NCBI GenBank assembly: GCA_024291935.2
Contig: CM044315.1
Coordinates: forward strand, 51,682,385 to 51,746,384
Direction of reading: 5' to 3'
Origin: Okapia johnstoni
Lineage: Eukaryota; Chordata; Mammalia; Artiodactyla; Giraffidae
DNA: 64,000 bases
Both the position numbers and the translations under genes were made by a program. Below are positions 58,584-64,000 of the stretch, piece by piece. A model generated the notes under the pieces. It was given only the letters and a program-made list of their open reading frames with translations, made no database searches and was not told the DNA's origin. Within the stretch, counting starts at the first letter, position 1, and each line of letters opens with the position of its first letter.

Positions 58584-59190
58584 GTTATTGCTGTTCAGTT
58601 GCTAAGTTATGTCCAACTCTTTGTGACCCCATGGATTGCAGCATATCAGGTTTCCCTGTTCTTCACTGTCTCTCCGAGTCTGATCAAATTCATGTTCATG
58701 GAGTCAGTGATATTATCTAACCAACTCATCCTCTGCCACCCTCTTCTCCTTTTGCCTTCAATCTTTCCCAGCATCTAGGTCTTTTCCAGTGAGTCGACTC
58801 TTTGCATCAGGTAGCCAAATTGCATCAATTGGAGCTTCAGCTTTAGCATCAGTTCTTCCAGTGAATATTCAGAGTTGTCTTTCTTCAGGATTGACTGGTT
58901 TGATCTCCTTGATTGAGAGTCCAAAGGACTCTCAAGAGTCTTCTCCAGCACCACAATTCCAAAGCATCAATTTTTCGGTGCTCAGCCATCTTTATGATGA
59001 TCCAGCTCTCACATCCATACATGACTACTGGAAAAACCATAGCTTTGACTCTGTGGACCTTTGTCAACAAAGTGATGTCTCTTCTTTTTAATATGCTGTC
59101 TAAGTTTGTCATAACTTTCCTTCCAAGGAGCAAGTGTCTTTTAATTTCTTGGCTGAAGTCACCAACTCAAGGCTGTGATCCATGTAGGGG
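58584..59190 (-). mobile_element. BovB LINE copy M (3' part)
   Basis: Antisense BovB, 607 bp, rather diverged. TTTGCCAACTT at 58573-58583 and 59191-59201 is a perfect 11-bp target duplication. Confidence 0.94.
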
Positions 59191-59201
59191 TTTGCCAACT
59201 T

Positions 59202-59936
59202 AGGAAGAGTCAAAAATATAGATGGAATTATCTAGGAAAACCTGTGAAAAAGCTTCTTGTTTAATGGAATGAATCCCCATGACATACACAGAAAACCCAT
59301 AAAGTTTTGAGACTTGCAGCAGCAAAATATTACCAGCTTTATCCTAAATGGATAGAATGGAGATAAAATGAAAGAAGGCTGTTAGACTCTCCAAAGTCTA
59401 AAGGAAAACAGGAAATAGGCTGACTGAACTACTCAGCTACAAACACATTCTAACCTTCATGAAAAAGAAAGAATGACTCAGAGTGGCACTACTGGCCCAG
59501 AGTGGTGAGACTCAAGTCACAGAGGATTATTCCTAGACCTGAAACTGCAGTGAAATTGGATTTTGAAATTACTTAAGAGCAGTGACGTTTTCTCTTTCAT
59601 TTTCTCTCCTTTTGAGTGGGGTTGTATAAAACTTTTATGCTATGACTCTCTTAGCATTATATTTGGGTTGCAGTTAATCTGTTTTATAGGACTATGTAAG
59701 AAGTCAGCTTGGATATTTAGCTGAAATTTTTTATAAGAAAAGTATTGAAGATGTGGCCTGGTTTCTTCTTGCTGCTTGTAGTAAAATGCAAGAAGAGAGG
59801 AGATGATAGAAAATAGATTTGAAAATGCCACACTTCGATGATTGAGGAAGTAGCCACAAACCAAGGAATAAGGAAAGAACCTAGAAGCTGAAAAAAGCAA
59901 GGAAATAGATTTTCTCCTTCAGACTCTGCAGAACGA
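59202..59936. repeat. Sequence inserted in the antisense L1, right part
   Basis: 'gaagtagccacaaaccaaggaataagg...ctagaagctgaaaaaagcaagg' (59848-59905) resembles the 3' part of a MaLR-class LTR. The rest is unplaced. Confidence 0.4.
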
Positions 59937-60178
59937 AAATTAATTGACCATAACTGCCTGGGTTTATTTCTCGGCTCTATGTTCTGTTCCATTGATCCAT
60001 GTGTCTCTTTTTTGTGCCAGCACCATGATCTTTTGATTACTGTAGATTTGCAGTACTTCAGTTAGGCAGCATGATACCTCCAGCTGTTTTCTTTTTTCTC
60101 AAGATTGCTTTGCAATTTGGGGTCTTTTGTGGTTTTATATAAATTTTTAGTATTATTTGTTCTAGTTCTATGAAAAAT
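59937..60178 (-). mobile_element. L1 ORF2 fragment, antisense, continuation
   Basis: 'attgaccataactgcctgggtttatttctcggc', 'ttgatccatgtgtctc', 'tgattactgtagatttgcagtac' and 'ctcaagattgctttgcaatttggggtcttttg' continue the ORF2 that breaks off at 58123, with about 20 bp of L1 missing at the break. Confidence 0.88.
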
Positions 60179-60179
60179 G

Positions 60180-60560
60180 TGGGTAGACCCAGAGAGTATT
60201 ATGCTCAGTGAAATAAATCAGACAAATACACTATGTTGTCACTTATATGTAAATCTAAAACATCAAATGAATATGTATAATAAAACAGAAACAGAGTCAG
60301 ATATAGACAACAAACTAGTGCTTACAAGTAGGAGAGAGGGGAGGGAAGGGACAATATAGGTGTAAGGGATTAAGAGACACAACTACTTTGTATAAAATAA
60401 ATAAGAAAAACAGTTATATTGTATAGCTCAGGGAAATATAGCTGCTATTTTATAATAGATTTAAATGGAGTATAATCTGTAAAAATATTGAATCACTTAT
60501 ATTGTACCTGAAATTAATATTCAAAATATAAATCAGCTATACTTCAATAAAAAAACAAAA
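60180..60560 (+). mobile_element. L1 3' UTR, sense, abutting the antisense L1
   Basis: 'gtattatgctcagtgaaataaatcagac', 'aacaaactagtgcttacaag', 'gtatagctcagggaaatatagc' and 'caatcagctatacttcaataaaa' follow the L1MA 3' UTR, ending in A-rich sequence. It begins within two bases of the end of the antisense piece. Confidence 0.88.
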
Positions 60561-60794
60561 AGAAAAAAGTTCACTTTTTATGTGACTGAAGGGACTGGTT
60601 AGTAATATCTTTTCAGGATGGCAGAAGATTAGAAGCTGATAGCTGAGATTTTTCTAATCAGATTACAAAGGATGATACACCAGCAGGATATGTAAACACC
60701 TGGGTCCACAGAGATTTTGATGAAGGAAAAATATTATTTCTTCCTGACTCAAAATCTCATTGTATTGCTTTGAAATAAGCTATGGAGTATGGTA
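60561..60794. other. Short unplaced stretch
   Basis: No gene; possibly part of the neighbouring LTR element. Confidence 0.35.
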
Positions 60795-61285
60795 TGCAGA
60801 ATTCTGTGATGGCCCCCAAGGGTTCCACCAACTGGCATAAGATCTGCCTATAATCCTCTCCTCTTGAGTGTGATCAGGACCTGAGGATATGATGGGGCAG
60901 TTATTCTCCTGGTTAGATTTTGTGATGCACAAGTGCTTACTTTGAGGAATTGAGGATCAAGGTTGTGGCAGCTTAGCTAGGAACTGACAGTGGCCTCCAG
61001 TAGCTGAGAATGATCCACAGCCACTAGGCATCAAGAAATGGAAGTCTCAGTCCTAAAACTGCATAGAACAGAATTCTTCCAACAATTTGGAAGAGGACCA
61101 CAAGCTGCAGATGAGAATACAGCCCTATCTGACCCCTTTATTATAGCCTGGTAAGACCTGGAGCCGAGTACCCAGTCAAGCCACACTTTGACATCTGACA
61201 CATGGAGAAAATAAATTTGTGTTGTTTTAAATCACTAAATCTGCCTTTATTTGTTATACAATATAAGAAAACTAATACATGGGGT
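60795..61285 (+). repeat. MaLR-type LTR
   Basis: Starts 'tgcagaattctgtgatggcccccaag' and ends 'ataaatttgtgttgttttaaatcactaaatctgcc...ttgttatacaatataagaaaactaatac', the typical ends of a mammalian ERVL-MaLR LTR in sense, about 490 bp. Confidence 0.7.
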
Positions 61286-61691
61286 AAACTTTAGTATAAT
61301 ATCCTCCTTTAAGAAAGAGTACTGTTACCCTTACAGCTTGGCCTGGTGCACTCTTCTGCTATTTACTAGTAAAGGCTGGGAATACACTTGTACCCAGGGA
61401 ACATTCCAATTTCTGAATCTTGTTCTTTTCAGAGTTTCCCCTACAGAAACTGGAGGAAGTGAGAGAAAACCATTGTAGGGTGCCAGCTAGGTTTCAAGGA
61501 CTATACTTTCTACCTTTCCTCATTTTATCCTCAAAAATTCATGGAGAGGCAGGTACTAGGAGCCCCATGTCTTAGAAGAAATGGACTCAGAATTATTTGG
61601 TCACTTGCAAAATGTGATGCGGTTAGCAAAAGGCCTATTCCCCAGATCCTGCTGACTTGTACTGTCTCCTCTTTGTTCATTAATATTATTT
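61286..61691. other. Non-coding stretch
   Basis: A MIR/L2-like word near 61500-61560; no gene. Confidence 0.4.
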
Positions 61692-61699
61692 ATTCCTTT

Positions 61700-62264
61700 G
61701 GCAGCCATGAAATTAAAAGACGCTTACTCCTTGGAAGGAAGGTTATGGCCAACCTAGATAGCATATTTAAAAGCAGAGACATTACTTTGCCAACAAAAGT
61801 CCGTCTAGTCAAGGCTATGGTTTTTCCATAGTGGTCACGTATGGATGTGAAAGTTGGACAGTGAAGAAAGCTGAGTGCCACAGAATTGATGCTTTTGAAC
61901 TGTGGTGTTGGAGAAGACTCTTGAGAGTCCCTTGGACTGCAAGGAGATCCAACCAGTCCATCCTAAAGGAGATCAATCCTGGGTGTTCATTGGAAGGACT
62001 GATGTTGAAGCTGAAAGTCCAATACTTTGGCCACCTCATGTGAAGAGTTGACTCATTGGAAAAGACCCTAGTGCTGGGTAGGATTGGGGGCAGGAGGAGA
62101 AGGGGACGACAGAGGATGAGATGGCTGGATGGCATCACCGACTCGATGGACATGAGTTTGGGTAAACTCCGGGAGTTGGTGATGGACAGGGAGGCCTGGC
62201 ATGCTGCAATTCATGGGGTCGCAAAGAGTCGTACACGACTGAGCAACTGAAGTGAACTGAACTG
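61700..62264 (+). mobile_element. BovB LINE copy N (3' part)
   Basis: From 'gcagccatgaaattaaaagacgc' to the ACTGA terminus. ATTCCTTT at 61692-61699 and 62265-62272 is an 8-bp target duplication. The C-terminal coding region is open in two frames apart from a shift near 61830. Confidence 0.93.
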
Positions 62265-62272
62265 ATTCCTTT

Positions 62273-63175
62273 TCTAGACATTCTCCTTTAACTCCTCAGC
62301 CAACCCTAGAACAAATAACAAATATCTATCTGTGGCTGATAAACTGGCCACTCAGTCTATCCATAATTATTTCATGTTTCTTGAGAATAGAATGAAAAAA
62401 CTAGCACCTTTATTAATGTATAGAAATAAGTTGCATAATTATACAATTTATATAATTTTTTACAAGGTGGGGATTATACTGTTAGTTATATCATTAGTTG
62501 ATGCAAAGTATTTTCAAATGTCCAGGTGAAACCTAATATGAAACTATTCTGCAAGAAATAAGGCAATTTCCAAGGCAACATCTGCACTTACAGTTACTTT
62601 GGGATTTTGTACTCTTTAAATTGTCTTAGATTACATTCTTTCCAGTTGCATGTTTTCTGAGGTTTTATCTTTTTTTAATACAAATAATGCCTAAAAATCA
62701 TCAGTAACATTTCAGGGAAGCTCAGAGCTGTAGAAGCAATTAGAGTCAAGAGGAAAGTCATCAGCCAGAATGAAAAGAGCTAAGAGATCACAGACATTGG
62801 CTGCATTCTCTCCTTAGAGAGGGCTTCATCAGAACAATACTCACACTGATGTCAAGATTAATGAAATTGCTAAATCTGGGGCATGACAAAGACTTTGAAT
62901 GCCAGTTAATGAAGAAGATGTAGAAAAATATAGCTATTGGCTATACAAAAATGCTATCTATTGCTTGATTGATCATTGTCAATAACTTTATTTTATGAAT
63001 GCTTACTTTTAGATACTCAATTTTTAAAATCAATTAGTTACTCACTCTTCATGTTGATGTTGTATGTAAAATTGACATGCCTGATTTTTTTTATTTATTA
63101 GAAAATAACTTTTGCTTTTTCTTTATTATGATACATTTTATTTTGTGCTAGAATTATTCACCACTTTTCAGGAAT
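62273..63175. other. Unique AT-rich DNA, no gene
   Basis: Nothing recognised. Confidence 0.4.
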
Positions 63176-63366
63176 TTGAGAATCCACCTTCCAATGCAGG
63201 AGATGCAAGAGACATGGGTTTGATCCTTGAGTTGGGAAGATCCTCTAGAGTAGAAAATGGTACCCACATTCAGTATTCTTGCCTGGAAAATTCTATATGC
63301 AGAGGAGGCTGGCAGGCTACAGACCATGGGGCCACAAAGAGTTGTATACAATTGTGACTAACACAC
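63176..63366 (+). repeat. Bov-tA SINE, degenerate, truncated head
   Basis: 'ccaatgcaggagatgcaagagacatggg' to 'gttgtatacaattgtgactaacacacac'. More diverged than the other SINEs. Confidence 0.85.
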
Positions 63367-63751
63367 ACAAATAATAAAACTTATCTTTTACTCCCACACT
63401 TTTTATCTAAAGTGACTTGAGGTATTACACAAGCCAACCTCACCCAACTGAGTCCCTCACCCTTATTACTACTAATTCAAACCAAGCCTTTTCAAACTCC
63501 AACCAGGCCTGCCATCTCTCCCATCAGAGATGCTTACAGAACGTTTGGAGAACACAAGAGGAGGAAACTGGAGGAGAGATCAGAAGATATTAGCCATACC
63601 AAGTGGGAAGGAACTTAGAGTAATCAGGTCCATGTTTAGTGATTGTGTTCAGAACTAAACCCATATGTGAATAAGCAGAGAAAAGATGACAACGAAAAGA
63701 CCTGGACTGGGAATCAAGGGGTCTGGATCTTAATCTTGATTCTAAAACACA
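63367..63751. other. Unique DNA, no gene
   Basis: Nothing recognised. Confidence 0.4.
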
Positions 63752-64000
63752 TTTGCTATGACTAGTGTGTTCTTTTGGCAAAACTCTGTTAGCCTCTGAC
63801 CTGCTTCATTTTGCACTCCAAGGCCAAATTTGCCTGTTACTCCAGGTATCTCTTGACTTCCTACTTTTGCATTCCTGTCCCCTATAAAGAAAAGGACATC
63901 ATTTTGGGGTGTTAGTACTAGAAGGTCTTGTAGGTATTCATAGAACCATTCAACATCAGCTTCTTCAGCATGACTCGTCGGGGCATAGACTTGGATTACT
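63752..64000 (-). mobile_element. BovB LINE copy O (endonuclease), cut by window edge
   Basis: Antisense BovB endonuclease C-terminal half, from 'tgttcttttggcaaaactctgttagcc' to 'gggcatagacttggattact'. The left edge is a 3' truncation point; the element runs on beyond the window. Confidence 0.92.

Noticed and set aside
56700..60560. Simple twin-priming explanation
   Set aside because: The antisense and sense pieces overlap over most of the 3' UTR, which the standard model does not predict. Kept only as an open question.
1..64000. CRISPR arrays, operons, phage or plasmid functions
   Set aside because: Nothing with regular spacing, no bacterial-type genes, and the repeats are ruminant.

Overview
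This window is ruminant nuclear DNA, most likely from a bovid. The evidence is the repeat content: at least fifteen BovB (RTE-clade) LINE copies, about seventeen tRNA-Glu-type Bov-tA/BOV-A2 SINE copies, and several L1 fragments with ruminant-type 3' ends. BovB also occurs in squamates, but BovB together with Bov-tA is a ruminant signature. The DNA is AT-rich and looks intergenic or deeply intronic. I find no intact host protein gene, no structural RNA gene, and nothing bacterial or plasmid-like.

Layout. 1-4175: a near full-length but broken BovB (+) carrying two later insertions, a 175-bp 5'-inverted L1 with a 16-bp target duplication and an antisense BovB fragment. 4176-9265: old MIR/L2-like repeats and one Bov-tA. 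9266-11165: the only host-like coding signal, a lysine/glutamate-rich coiled-coil gene remnant in two exons whose reading frame is kept across a GT-AG intron but broken by three single-base shifts. 11166-18800: old repeats (MaLR LTRs, MIR, a hAT relic), a strong 28-bp-arm hairpin and a TA/CA microsatellite. 18800-24567: a dense nest in which one BovB (345-codon RT reading frame) sits inside an L1, a second BovB sits inside an internally deleted L1 chimera, and a third supplies the 5' half of a BovB that was itself hit by a Bov-tA. 24568-40483: mostly unique AT-rich sequence with scattered SINEs, short L1 3' ends and BovB 3' ends. 40484-46590: two larger BovB copies in opposite orientations with L1 ORF2 scraps and L2-like sequence between. 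46591-53170: SINEs, MaLR-like LTRs and short BovB tails. 53171-55793: three BovB pieces, one 1.54 kb with the RT core. 56700-60560: an antisense L1 abutting a sense L1 3' UTR, with a 1.8-kb interruption. 60795-64000: an LTR, two BovB pieces and a SINE.

How the parts relate. The copies share a retroposition chemistry rather than a pathway. BovB and L1 encode endonuclease plus reverse transcriptase, and the Bov-tA SINEs are mobilised by BovB machinery (family knowledge). Many insertions keep target-site duplications of 7-16 bp that can be read directly, and these give the order of nesting. No autonomous element is intact here. The most interesting items are the two-exon coiled-coil remnant, the internally deleted L1 chimera with an in-frame shortened ORF1, and the miniature inverted L1. 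Family names are from memory of consensus sequences, not from a database search.
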